IMG/VR virus record: IMGVR_UViG_3300021559_000003
Coordinates: 1 to 48,466 of that record
Length of the DNA: 48,466 nucleotides
Direction: 5' to 3' (one strand)
Source: a virus
Shown piece after piece: positions 6,514 through 12,479 of the stretch. Positions within the stretch are counted from its first letter, which is position 1. Each line of letters starts with the position of its first letter. The translations under genes were made by a program, and so were the position numbers. The notes beneath the pieces are model-generated. The model was not told where the DNA came from, did no database searches, and was given only the letters and a program-made list of their open reading frames with translations.

Positions 6514-6955
6514 GCTCTACCTTGCGATCTAACTCGTCGATCAACTCATCGACTTCTTCATCTGAAAGCCTGCGCTGAAGGCCAGGATAGCGTTGGTTGA
6601 AGATTTGCCACAGTGCGCGAATCTCATTCTCGCCATAGCCTTCGCCGTGCTTCTCGTACCGCGGTGGCTTGCGAAACAGGGCATTCGTCTCGCGATAGTT
6701 CCGAATCGTCTCGAGGATGTCGGCCGGCTTGGGAAAGAATTTCCCATTGCGCATGTGGTGCTCGAAAGCATACGAGCACTCATCGACCGAGTAGCCGTCG
6801 AGCAGGCCATCCCACAGCTCGATCAGTTCCTCGCTCAACTCCTTCGAGTACAGCAGTGCTGTCTTTATCAGCAACTCGTGCTTGGCCGTTAAGTCGATCA
6901 ACGACTTCGCGGTTCTTTCGGGCAAGGGAAGCTTCTTTTGATTCCGGTTCGCCAC
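6500..6955 (-). CDS. probable helicase-loader-like replication protein
   Basis: A 151-aa protein starts MANRNQKKLPLPERTAKSLI at GTG 6955, preceded by GGAGG at 9 bases. Residues about 25-95 are helical. They contain ELIELWDGLLDGYSVDECSYAF and the phrase FFPKPADILETI, a pattern shared with phage G39P/helicase-loader-type N-terminal domains and primosome proteins (FxPxPADI). The C-terminal 60 residues are charged (GEGYGENEIRALW, DEEVDELIDELDRK). Inference: it recruits or inhibits the host replicative helicase. No helicase gene is visible in the phage. It overlaps the upstream gene by 176 bases in the +1 frame. Confidence 0.55.
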   Translation of the reverse strand: MANRNQKKLPLPERTAKSLIDLTAKHELLIKTALLYSKELSEELIELWDGLLDGYSVDECSYAFEHHMRNGKFFPKPADILETIRNYRETNALFRKPPRYEKHGEGYGENEIRALWQIFNQRYPGLQRRLSDEEVDELIDELDRKVERETA

Positions 6956-7226
6956 GGTTCCACTCCTCCGGTGAATCCAAATATCGGCCTTGATGAAACC
7001 AAGTCGTGGGATGTGGGACGTAGGGGAAGTTCTGTCCCGCCCCACTTCGAGCAAACGCCGCAGTCGCTTGCAAGAGCCCGAATACGGCTTCTTCGTAACT
7101 CAGCTTTTGTCCCGTTTCGCCAGCGATCAATCTTCGTATCGCTCGCTCGATTTCCAAGAGTGCTTTGCGTCTCGCGACTTTTCTAGGAAAAGCGCCATAA
7201 ATAGCGAGCAAGTCTTCAGGCTTCAA
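6780..7226 (-). CDS. probable replication-associated protein (primosome/loader C-domain type)
   Basis: A 148-aa protein starts MKPEDLLAIYGAFPRKVARR at TTG 7226, with AGGAG 9 bases before it. The core YGAFPRKVARRKALLEIERAI is followed by VPHPTTWFHQGRYLDSPEEW. This matches the small domain found at the end of phage replication initiators and DnaD/loader proteins (FPRK...HPxTWxNxxRW). Residues beyond about 100 lie over the start of the next gene in another frame and look like an unselected extension (Gly/Arg/Asp-rich), so the functional protein may be about 105 residues. Confidence 0.6.
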   Translation of the reverse strand: MKPEDLLAIYGAFPRKVARRKALLEIERAIRRLIAGETGQKLSYEEAVFGLLQATAAFARSGAGQNFPYVPHPTTWFHQGRYLDSPEEWNRGEPESKEASLARKNREVVDRLNGQARVADKDSTAVLEGVERGTDRAVGWPARRLLGR

Positions 7227-7288
7227 CTTTCTGGGCTCCTAACCGGGGGAAGGAAAGGAATGTTACAACTTACCTGCCTCCGAGCACA

Positions 7289-7314
7289 CCCCTTCCTAGT
7301 TTTGGAAGTAGGGG
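7289..7314. other. hairpin in the 108-base gap before the loader-like gene
   Basis: CTTCC (92-96 of this block) pairs with GGAAG (304-308), extended by CCC/GGG after a 2-base bulge, with a 7-base AT-rich loop. There is no T run on either strand. It could shape the leader of the replication genes at 7226. The rest of 7227-7334 shows no gene. Confidence 0.4.
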
Positions 7315-7334
7315 AAGCACACTTAATCTTGTCC

Positions 7335-7544
7335 TTACGCGCTTAGAGAAGTAGTTACCAGTTGAGCCTTCCAATTTAGCGTGGGGGACATAGGGTGTAT
7401 GACCGGCTTTACGCTTGCGCCACCGGAACGTTGCCCCCTCCCTGAGACTTTCTTCTCTTTCTCTGAACCTGGCAGAGTCGCGACAAAGCATCGGCCCGTT
7501 TTTTCCCGGTAAAGGTGTGCCGTGAACCAACCGCTCATTTTCAT
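7335..7544 (-). CDS. possible small hypothetical protein
   Basis: A 69-aa frame starts MKMSGWFTAHLYREKTGRCF. It has a protein-like N-terminus, a basic Gly/Lys middle and a hydrophobic end. A competing 140-aa frame (7270-7692) covers the same DNA and is richer in shadow-like composition, so I prefer the shorter one. A promoter-like pair lies about 60 bases upstream (7606-7635). There is no Shine-Dalgarno. Confidence 0.4.
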   Translation of the reverse strand: MKMSGWFTAHLYREKTGRCFVATLPGSEKEKKVSGRGQRSGGASVKPVIHPMSPTLNWKAQLVTTSLSA

Positions 7545-7605
7545 GAGAGACAAGATTTTGATTTGTGATTAGTCCCAACTGTTCAGAGAAGGAATTAATC
7601 GAAGG

Positions 7606-7635
7606 AATATTGCGCTTCGAGGATTTGTGTGTCAA
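7606..7635 (-). promoter_or_regulatory. promoter-like site inside the leftward unit
   Basis: On the minus strand a consensus TTGACA (7630-7635) stands 18 bases before AATATT (7606-7611). It is flanked by an 11-base direct repeat, TGAACAGTTGG on the minus strand, just downstream (about 7575-7585) and about 65 bases upstream (about 7697-7707). This repeat could bind a regulator. The site follows a hairpin that ends the previous sub-operon. Nothing else was seen in 7545-7714. Confidence 0.5.
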
Positions 7636-7714
7636 CATCTTTTTGGCCTCATACCCAGTTTGTCCCTCGGGCGGGGCGAGTCGTAGATTCACAATTCCAA
7701 CTGTTCACGCGAGA

Positions 7715-7730
7715 GCTGACTTCGGTCAGC
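7715..7730. terminator. short perfect hairpin at end of the 7726-7905 gene
   Basis: GCTGAC and GTCAGC pair around a 4-base loop (TTCG on the plus strand, CGAA on the minus strand) and overlap the TGA of the winged-helix gene. The loop is very stable on the plus strand. No T run follows on the minus strand, so it may pause or attenuate transcription without ending it fully. Confidence 0.45.
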
Positions 7731-7905
7731 CTTTCGCGTTTCTGGCCTGCTCGCCTTTCTCGGTTAACTCCCAACTCCAGACTTTGCGAATGAATCCATC
7801 CCGCTCCAACTGCTCAAGACGCTGAGCGAACACAGGATCAATCGCGAAATTGACGCTGATCGCGCTGAGGATATTTTCATCCGTCACGTCATCCGGCCAC
7901 TTCAT
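7726..7905 (-). CDS. small winged-helix-like protein
   Basis: A 59-aa protein starts MKWPDDVTDENILSAISVNF. Its order is helix, helix (FAQRLEQLERDGFI), beta hairpin (RKVWSWELTEKG), then EQARN. This is the short wHTH layout seen in phage and plasmid regulators, where the phrase LTEKG closes the wing. The ATG overlaps the upstream TGA. It could regulate the promoter-like site directly downstream (7606-7635). I infer DNA binding from the fold only. Confidence 0.6.
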   Translation of the reverse strand: MKWPDDVTDENILSAISVNFAIDPVFAQRLEQLERDGFIRKVWSWELTEKGEQARNAKG

Positions 7906-8147
7906 TCTTTTTCCCTCACAAACATCGAGCACATATCGTTAAACCCGTCCTTGCGCCGGGGAATCAAGATAGTTAACCCGTCCTTTTTGGCCTTCGAGAC
8001 GGCATCGTCGCCGTGCTGGTCGTAGTTCCAGATCCAGTGCAAATTCATCACGCCGCATCCGGTTTGGTCGTTTTTCCCGTGAACGCAATGGCTGCACCAC
8101 TCGGCCACGTACATGTCGTTCTCGGTTCCGTTCGCGAAGTAGCCCAT
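7902..8147 (-). CDS. hypothetical Cys-containing protein, 81 aa
   Basis: The protein starts MGYFANGTENDMYVAEWCSH, continuing CVHGKNDQTGCGVM. The WCSHCVHG...GCGVMNLH region gives a likely zinc or metal site (C, C, C and His). The second half is Lys-rich with a strand TILIPRRKDGF. It is similar in style to small phage proteins with a WCxxC motif. The function is unknown. Confidence 0.6.
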   Translation of the reverse strand: MGYFANGTENDMYVAEWCSHCVHGKNDQTGCGVMNLHWIWNYDQHGDDAVSKAKKDGLTILIPRRKDGFNDMCSMFVREKE

Positions 8148-8510
8148 TTATGCCCTCAATTCCGCCAAGTACGCCTTAATCTCTTTTTCGCTCGGGTAAT
8201 ACCCGGTTTTTCTGTAAATGCGCTCGGACCATTTCAGGACTTCCACTCCTATACTTGAGCCGTCAGGCGCGATTCTTTCGGCCACAGCAACAATATGAAT
8301 TTGCTTCGCCAGTTCGTGGTAATGCGGGTCCGAAAGCCGCTGATAACCTTCACGCTCGCCAGCGGCCACATACTCGGCATCCGTTCGATCATGGAAGAGT
8401 TCGCCTAAGCCGCGCATAGCCTCGTAATAGCCACCCTCTCCATTCCAAGCGAGAGGCCATCCGTAAGGCCCAATCACAACCCAAGCGCGTTCTTTTGTAT
8501 GCCAAGGCAT
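8148..8510 (-). CDS. hypothetical protein, 120 aa
   Basis: The protein starts MPWHTKERAWVVIGPYGWPL. The N-terminal third is beta-rich with aromatic residues (WPLAWNGEGGYYEAMRGLGELF). The middle is helical (HYHELAKQIHIVAVAERI) and the C-terminus ends YYPSEKEIKAYLAELRA, a further helix. I recognise no family or membrane segment. It is the first gene downstream of the REP-like element at 8524-8611. Confidence 0.55.
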   Translation of the reverse strand: MPWHTKERAWVVIGPYGWPLAWNGEGGYYEAMRGLGELFHDRTDAEYVAAGEREGYQRLSDPHYHELAKQIHIVAVAERIAPDGSSIGVEVLKWSERIYRKTGYYPSEKEIKAYLAELRA

Positions 8511-8523
8511 TTGTCAGTTCCTC

Positions 8524-8611
8524 ACTTCGGATACCCCGGAGCGTTTCCCCTGAGCCTGCTCAGGAAGGTCGACAGGCTCGAACGACTCCCGCTACGCAGG
8601 GTATCCGAAGT
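8524..8611. repeat. REP-like nested inverted repeat
   Basis: A perfect 13-bp outer inverted repeat (acttcggataccc 8524-8536; gggtatccgaagt 8599-8611) encloses an inner 7-bp stem, GAGCCTG (8552-8558) and CAGGCTC (8573-8579). The inner phrase resembles the GAGCCTG/CAGGCTC palindromes common as extragenic repeats in many bacterial chromosomes. The element fills the gap between two leftward genes, so it may act as a transcript end or stability element. Confidence 0.7.
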
Positions 8612-8617
8612 CAAAAA

Positions 8618-9019
8618 CTAGTTCGGCTTCGTTCCATCGGTGAGCTGCTTCTGTACTGTCACCCCCTGTAGCGCGACGAAGCCCTTATGCTTCGACTGCA
8701 TGTGCTTGGCGAGTTGCGCTACGGTGCGATTGCAACACGGACAAACGCCAGCCGCAGCCCGTTTCTTGTGCTGGTTAAACTTCGCTTCGAGCCGCTGCTT
8801 TTCTCGCTCGAGCGTGGCCAACTTCTCACGAGTTCCAAGGGAATTAGCGGCCGCTTGGTCGTAGAGCCGCTTGTACTTTTCAGCCTCGGATTCGTTGGTG
8901 AACTGTTGGCTGTGTCCATTCGGGCAGTAGAAAATGGCGTGGTCGTTGCGGCGATTCTGGTAGTACTCGTCCGGCATTCCGAAGGTGACGCCACAGTTGT
9001 AGCACTCAGTAACTTTCAT
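8618..9019 (-). CDS. zinc-finger protein with C2H2-type C-terminus
   Basis: A 133-aa protein starts MKVTECYNCGVTFGMPDEYY, with GGGGAG just before the ATG. A first zinc site is CYNC ... YCPNGH. A charged coiled coil follows (residues about 45-90: LATLEREKQRLEAKFNQHKK). The end CPCCNRTVAQLAKHMQSKH is a C2H2 finger, a composition typical of small phage and Ros-like DNA-binding proteins. The frame stays open upstream to the TAG stop of the nuclease gene at 9104, so readthrough of that codon would fuse the two proteins. Confidence 0.75.
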   Translation of the reverse strand: MKVTECYNCGVTFGMPDEYYQNRRNDHAIFYCPNGHSQQFTNESEAEKYKRLYDQAAANSLGTREKLATLEREKQRLEAKFNQHKKRAAAGVCPCCNRTVAQLAKHMQSKHKGFVALQGVTVQKQLTDGTKPN

Positions 9020-9098
9020 GCTCTCCCCTTTTCCAATGACGCTCCAGCCCGTGGCTTCCAGCACGAGCCGGAGCGATCCGCAGCCAGCCACTGCCGCA

Positions 9099-9118
9099 GA
9101 TGTCTATTTTTGGACAAC
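9099..9118 (-). repeat. dispersed motif, copy 3 (stop-codon type)
   Basis: The minus strand reads GTTGTCCAAAAATAGACATC. The TAG is the stop codon of the PD-(D/E)XK nuclease (last residues VVQK), exactly as in copy 2. The core 16 bases are 9101-9116. Confidence 0.75.
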
Positions 9119-9721
9119 TTGCTTCTCGAGTTCTGGAACCAGGAATCTTTCTGCGAAGTCTTTGTAGTCCCGAGTCCAGCGCTCGCACATCTCATGCAAG
9201 CCCACAAAGCGGTATTGCGTCAGTTGGTGATAGCCGAACACGTCGTATTCCTTGTCGCCGCATTCCCTGACTTGGAATACGTGCCAATCGAAGCGATCGC
9301 ATCCGGTCATGTCGAGGTAGAATTTCCACTGCAACCCCTCGAGATACCTGTCTGGGTCAAACTGCTCGGTCGTCTTGATCTCCGTGATGGTCCTGCCATG
9401 AACTCCATCGACGCGCCCCTTGACGAGCAAGCCGTGGTAATCCTTGGACATCGAACCCTCACGGATGCTGGGCATGGCGATTTCCATGTCGCAATCGAAG
9501 TGGAAAACGTAGTCATCGGCAGAAACGACCGTGAAATCTCCCTCGAGTGCGTTTTCGAGTGCCTTATGGAACGCACTGCCAGCCTTCATTGCGTCGGTCT
9601 GTTCCCGTACTAGCAACTTCGTCAGTAGCCAGCCCGTGTCGAGTCCTTCTTCCTCGCTCCAGTGTCGAAACAGGTCCAGATCGGTGACGCTAACTTCCAA
9701 CGGGGACTGGTTTGGGTTCAT
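9104..9721 (-). CDS. PD-(D/E)XK nuclease, RecB/Cas4-like
   Basis: A 205-aa protein. The exonuclease core is clear: GSAFHKALE (48-56, metal-binding His), GRVDG (102-106, catalytic Asp), EIKT (114-117, the E-x-K of motif III) and QWKFYL (131-136, the Q-x3-Y/L motif). These mark the RecB-like branch that trims or resects DNA ends. The four-cysteine iron-sulphur cluster of true Cas4 is not evident. The gene overlaps the Sak4-like ATPase by 32 bases. An ATPase plus a nuclease in one unit is the usual phage annealing/recombination pair. The stop codon lies in a copy of the dispersed motif. Confidence 0.85.
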   Translation of the reverse strand: MNPNQSPLEVSVTDLDLFRHWSEEEGLDTGWLLTKLLVREQTDAMKAGSAFHKALENALEGDFTVVSADDYVFHFDCDMEIAMPSIREGSMSKDYHGLLVKGRVDGVHGRTITEIKTTEQFDPDRYLEGLQWKFYLDMTGCDRFDWHVFQVRECGDKEYDVFGYHQLTQYRFVGLHEMCERWTRDYKDFAERFLVPELEKQVVQK

Positions 9722-10589
9722 AAACGCCTGCCTTCTTGTTGAATGCGAATCCCAACTGGACTGCTTTTTTGTGCACGAGCATCTTGACGGTCAAGCCGGC
9801 CTTAATTGCTTCTGGCAGCATGAAATTGATCTCATCGACCGTGGAAGCATCCTCGAGAGCCATCTGCCACTCACTCATGTAGTCGGCCTCGTCTTTCTGC
9901 ACTTCCACGAGCTGATTGATATTCGATTTGATTTTCGTGATGAGTTCCCCCAGGTAAGCGTTCGTAATCGGGCTGGGAACCTCGAGGACCGGGAAGGCGC
10001 CGGGGTTTTTGCCGTAGGAGTTCTCCCGCGGCGAGAAGTCCAGCCAGCGCTTTTTGTTCTCGATGTAGAGTTTGCCCATGGCGTCCACCGACTTGTAAAT
10101 CTCGCCTTTGGATCCGCCCTGCACGTCCAGCCGCTCAATCATCACATCACCCTGCTGCTTCTCTTCCATGTGGCAGAGCAGGACTACATCCTTGCCAAAG
10201 GAGTTGAGCATTTTCATCCAAGCGGTGAACTTGGCCTTGAGTTCCCCGAAGCCCTGAAGCGTTAGGGCCCCTCCGCGCCCCATCTTGGGATTCTGCGCAA
10301 TGATCTCCTGAGTCAGTTTGTCGAGGGCTCGGCCGGCAGTGTCGAGAATCACTGTGGAATAGGGCTCAAGGTCGGACTTGTCCACGTTCGCGATGTCGGA
10401 CCACGTTTTCGCCGTGACGCTGTCTTTGCGATTTTGCGCTCGGTAGGCGCCTTCGTCCGTATCGAGTAGCAGGGGTTTGTCGGCCGTGAAGCCGAGAGTA
10501 GTTTTGCCGATTCCGGGGGGGCCGTAGATGCAGACGTTTATCCGCTCTACCAGCATTGGCTCGGACTGTTTCAAAATCTTTAGGCTCAT
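9690..10589 (-). CDS. Sak4-like RecA-fold ATPase (recombination)
   Basis: A 299-aa protein starts MSLKILKQSEPMLVERINVC, with AGGAG 8 bases before the ATG. Walker A is GPPGIGKTT (23-31), the phrase LLLDTDEGAY (about 40-49) is the Sak4-type acidic strand, and Walker B is VILDTA (80-85). The family consists of single-stranded-DNA-dependent ATPases that promote annealing or strand exchange in phages lacking RecT/Beta. The C-terminal 90 residues are helical and charged. It pairs with the nuclease encoded directly downstream and with RusA later in the operon. Confidence 0.82.
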   Translation of the reverse strand: MSLKILKQSEPMLVERINVCIYGPPGIGKTTLGFTADKPLLLDTDEGAYRAQNRKDSVTAKTWSDIANVDKSDLEPYSTVILDTAGRALDKLTQEIIAQNPKMGRGGALTLQGFGELKAKFTAWMKMLNSFGKDVVLLCHMEEKQQGDVMIERLDVQGGSKGEIYKSVDAMGKLYIENKKRWLDFSPRENSYGKNPGAFPVLEVPSPITNAYLGELITKIKSNINQLVEVQKDEADYMSEWQMALEDASTVDEINFMLPEAIKAGLTVKMLVHKKAVQLGFAFNKKAGVYEPKPVPVGS

Positions 10590-10759
10590 GACGTTTTCTC
10601 CTGTTCCTGTTTGCCCCACTCCTGCCCACACCCACACCGATGTGGTCCTTCATGGTTTCTTGGGTAATCGCAACGGTGTTCCGTGCCGAAATCCTTGCTT
10701 ATCAATATCGCTGGACACGGCTGAATCTCCTTGAACGGTTGTTTCTCGTGAATCGCCAT
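10586..10759 (-). CDS. small Cys/His protein, 57 aa
   Basis: The protein starts MAIHEKQPFKEIQPCPAILI. The segment HRCDYPRNHEGPHRCGCGQEW has four Cys/His positions in the C...H.G.H..C.C..W arrangement that recurs in small phage and actinophage proteins. It probably binds zinc. Its TGA overlaps the ATG of the Sak4-like gene, which supports it being translated. The gene above it runs over its 5' part in another frame. Confidence 0.6.
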   Translation of the reverse strand: MAIHEKQPFKEIQPCPAILISKDFGTEHRCDYPRNHEGPHRCGCGQEWGKQEQEKTS

Positions 10760-10859
10760 GCTCTCTCCTCGCAAACTCCTCGATTTGCTCCCACAGTTCC
10801 GGATCTTCGAGCCGGATTCGGGTCAGCAGCGCGACCGCGGCGAACATGCGCCAGGTCAC
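10650..10859 (-). CDS. small helical protein with long overlap
   Basis: A 69-aa protein starts MTWRMFAAVALLTRIRLEDP at GTG 10859, overlapping the TGA of the membrane peptide. Residues 1-38 form a hydrophobic then charged helix (ELWEQIEEFARREHGDSRE) and look real. Residues 39-69 lie over the start of the next gene in the other frame and look unselected. It is one of at least four genes here that stay open through a +1-frame neighbour. Confidence 0.5.
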   Translation of the reverse strand: MTWRMFAAVALLTRIRLEDPELWEQIEEFARREHGDSRETTVQGDSAVSSDIDKQGFRHGTPLRLPKKP

Positions 10860-10984
10860 CGCGATCTCCAGTGCTGTTCTTCGTACTCACTCTTAGCCGA
10901 GACGATCATGCAGGTCAGCAAGACGCCGAACCCGAACCCAAGCGCCAAGCCGAGCATCAAGAGTCCAATCATCGGTCCGGTCAT
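10856..10984 (-). CDS. single-span membrane peptide, 42 aa
   Basis: The peptide starts MTGPMIGLLMLGLALGFGFG and continues as a hydrophobic Gly/Leu helix to about residue 29, then KSEYEEQHWRSR. It has one membrane span with a charged cytoplasmic tail. GGAGG lies 9 bases before the ATG, and its TGA overlaps the next GTG, so translation is well supported. The function is unknown. Confidence 0.6.
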   Translation of the reverse strand: MTGPMIGLLMLGLALGFGFGVLLTCMIVSAKSEYEEQHWRSR

Positions 10985-10988
10985 GCGA

Positions 10989-11078
10989 TTAAACCTCCGC
11001 CAGCCCTACGCGCGCGGGCGTGGCTGCACGAAAACCCCTCAAGTGGTCCCTGTACACCCCGAAACGCTCTACGCTCAT
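10989..11078 (-). CDS. tiny basic protein, 29 aa
   Basis: MSVERFGVYRDHLRGFRAAT is followed by PARVGLAEV. The ATG overlaps the TGA of the gene above (ATGA), and the stop is followed by a good ribosome site for the next gene. A 35-aa alternative frame (start 11088) covers the same DNA. No function is proposed. Confidence 0.4.
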   Translation of the reverse strand: MSVERFGVYRDHLRGFRAATPARVGLAEV

Positions 11079-11368
11079 CTGTGCGCATTTTTGGCACCTG
11101 TCTTTTTTTGGACACCTTCGAGTCGAATTGGATCGACCGCATGATCCGGAAGTGACTCGCACAGAGCGTACCGACCGGGTGCGTGATGGCAGTTGTACGT
11201 CTCAATCTGCACGAAGGCCCCAGGTTCAACCGGCGAAGTCCACCAGCCAAGTTTCCAGCGCTTCACGACCTTGGCCTTGGCGAGCATCCAGCACTGCCTG
11301 ACTCCAGGCGGATTCTGCCCGTTGTAGAAGTCGTCGCGGCATCCACGGCAATAGCTTGTATCCTTCAC
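11075..11368 (-). CDS. Cys-rich hypothetical protein, 97 aa
   Basis: The protein starts MKDTSYCRGCRDDFYNGQNP. CRGCRDDFYNG...CWMLAKAKVVKRW resembles small phage zinc proteins of the CxGCxxxxYNG type. A second Cys/His group is YNCHHAPGRYALCE. Near the C-terminus, residues GVQKKTG are encoded by a variant of the dispersed motif in which the in-frame TAG has become AAG (11099-11114). The same GVQKKT peptide occurs at the motif copy in the ejection protein at 43373. Confidence 0.65.
   Translation of the reverse strand: MKDTSYCRGCRDDFYNGQNPPGVRQCWMLAKAKVVKRWKLGWWTSPVEPGAFVQIETYNCHHAPGRYALCESLPDHAVDPIRLEGVQKKTGAKNAHR
11099..11114 (-). repeat. dispersed motif, copy 4 (sense-codon type)
   Basis: The minus strand reads TGTCCAAAAAAAGACA inside a coding region, in the same codon phase (GTC CAA AAA xAG) as the stop-codon copies but with AAG for TAG. 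Confidence 0.65.
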
Positions 11369-11577
11369 GCGACACGCTCCCGCGCCTCATCTTGTGGCTT
11401 GATTCGGTCGTAGATGTAGGAAAACATCATCCCTTTGGCCCAGACGCAGCACCATTTATCTCCGTCATGCACAACGACATCGCAACGCTCACAATAAAGC
11501 GTAATCAGGCCGCGTTCGTCGCGCGCGATCTCGATGGCCTTGTTCAGCAGATGGCGTGCTATAGTGGGGTCGCTCAT
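11365..11577 (-). CDS. small zinc-ribbon protein, 70 aa
   Basis: The protein starts MSDPTIARHLLNKAIEIARD. An N-terminal helix is followed by LYCERCDVVVHDGDKWCCVW, a single CxxC and CC group. The C-terminus is basic and acidic in turn. Its stop overlaps the ATG of the downstream gene. It follows a hairpin at 11596-11618 that may be a processing or attenuation point. Confidence 0.55.
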   Translation of the reverse strand: MSDPTIARHLLNKAIEIARDERGLITLYCERCDVVVHDGDKWCCVWAKGMMFSYIYDRIKPQDEARERVA

Positions 11578-11595
11578 AGAAAGCTTTCCCTTTCC

Positions 11596-11618
11596 GCCCT
11601 GAGTGTCGAGCTCAGGGC
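11596..11618. terminator. 8-bp stem hairpin between leftward genes
   Basis: GCCCTGAG (11596-11603) and CTCAGGGC (11611-11618) pair around a 7-base loop. On the plus strand it is followed by TTTGTT, so it works best as a terminator of rightward (antisense) transcripts. On the minus strand it is preceded by AACAAA and followed by purines. Confidence 0.55.
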
Positions 11619-11622
11619 TTTG

Positions 11623-11799
11623 TTATGGTTTGACCTGCTCTGAAATCTCCTGCAACGCTTTGTAGGCAATGTCGATCCGCTTGCCGTGGTCTTGCTCATT
11701 GACCAGCGCTAGGAGTGCGCAGTAGAGAATCCTGCGCTGGACCTCGCATCGGTTGTAAAGCCGCTCCCACCCTCGAATTGTGTCCGTTAACTCATTCAT
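11623..11799 (-). CDS. small helical protein, 58 aa
   Basis: MNELTDTIRGWERLYNRCEV is followed by two more helices (QRRILYCALLALVNEQ, RIDIAYKALQEISEQ). The chosen ATG 11799 overlaps the upstream stop region, and ATG 11805 is equally possible. No family is recognised. Confidence 0.55.
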   Translation of the reverse strand: MNELTDTIRGWERLYNRCEVQRRILYCALLALVNEQDHGKRIDIAYKALQEISEQVKP

Positions 11800-12055
11800 A
11801 GGCATGACCCCTTGAGTGCTCAGGCATACAGCTTGCGCAGCACATGGCACGGCAACGCGGCGCCGTACATCCGAGAACGTAAGGCGACTCGCAGTAATCA
11901 CAGTGCGCGTGCGGTTGAGGAATCGCCTTGTCACAGATAGGGCAAAGCGGTTTGCTTCCGATGCCCGAGTCGCGAATGATCTCGATTCCCAGGCATTCGG
12001 CTATGGCGTAGACGTCCAAGCGATTCATCGCGTCTTGCAATCGTCTCAGGTCCAT
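11792..12055 (-). CDS. zinc-binding protein with ring of Cys pairs
   Basis: An 87-aa protein starts MDLRRLQDAMNRLDVYAIAE, a helix that is followed by about nine cysteines: CPIC, CDYCE, CTAPRC, CCASC, ending HSRGH. The spacing allows two zinc ions in a treble-clef-like fold. Its ATG shares one base with the upstream TGA (TGATG). The function is unknown. It fits the general excess of small zinc proteins in this genome. Confidence 0.6.
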   Translation of the reverse strand: MDLRRLQDAMNRLDVYAIAECLGIEIIRDSGIGSKPLCPICDKAIPQPHAHCDYCESPYVLGCTAPRCRAMCCASCMPEHSRGHAYE

Positions 12056-12288
12056 CAGCGTCCCCCTGTCACAATCGGCCCGCCCTTCACCTGAAACCGC
12101 TGATGCGCGTGCTGGCCTTGAATCAAAGCGCCGGCCAGGGCCATTCCCCCGACCGCAACCGCGGCGCCGATTGTGAGCTTGTAATGGTGTTTCGGTTTTG
12201 GGACTTCCGCACCTTGGGCCGAAGCAAAGGCCACAAGAACGATGCCCACGGATAGCACGGCAATGACGAAGTAGCGCATCGGTTTCAT
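12055..12288 (-). CDS. exported or membrane protein, 77 aa
   Basis: A basic start MKPMR is followed by a hydrophobic helix (YFVIAVLSVGIVLVAFASAQG) ending in ASAQG-A, a good signal peptidase I site. A second hydrophobic stretch (IGAAVAVGGMALAGALI) follows. It may be a secreted glycine-zipper peptide or a two-span membrane protein. It is adjacent to another exported peptide at 12285-12479. Confidence 0.55.
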   Translation of the reverse strand: MKPMRYFVIAVLSVGIVLVAFASAQGAEVPKPKHHYKLTIGAAVAVGGMALAGALIQGQHAHQRFQVKGGPIVTGGR

Positions 12289-12479
12289 TCTCCTTTCGTC
12301 CCGCAACTGATGAGCAGAACCCCGTCAATGTTTTTGACCACAGCCGGGTCACCACCATTGCCAGGGCAGGAGATTGCGACCACGCTCTGGCTTATGTGCG
12401 CGATCTTGTAGAAGTTCTTGGGTTTATCGGCAGCGATTGCAAGGCCGACTAAGAGCAAAGCAACAACGATTGTTCTCAT
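12285..12479 (-). CDS. exported small protein with signal peptide
   Basis: MRTIVVALLLVGLAIAADKP is a classic Sec signal (basic start, hydrophobic core, A-I-A before ADKP). The mature part is about 47 residues with two cysteines (SCPGN, ISCG) that could form a disulphide. The ATG overlaps the TGA of the HNH gene above. Exported early phage proteins sometimes act in superinfection exclusion, but that is only a possibility here. Confidence 0.6.
   Translation of the reverse strand: MRTIVVALLLVGLAIAADKPKNFYKIAHISQSVVAISCPGNGGDPAVVKNIDGVLLISCGTKGE

Noticed and set aside
7270-7692. 140-aa leftward frame
   Set aside because: Its composition is that of a shadow frame, and it competes with a shorter and more protein-like frame at 7335-7544. 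No ribosome site was found.
8614-9091. Start of the C2H2 protein at 9091
   Set aside because: ATG 9019 has a strong ribosome site directly before it, while the longer frame has none and simply reaches back to the TAG of the nuclease gene.
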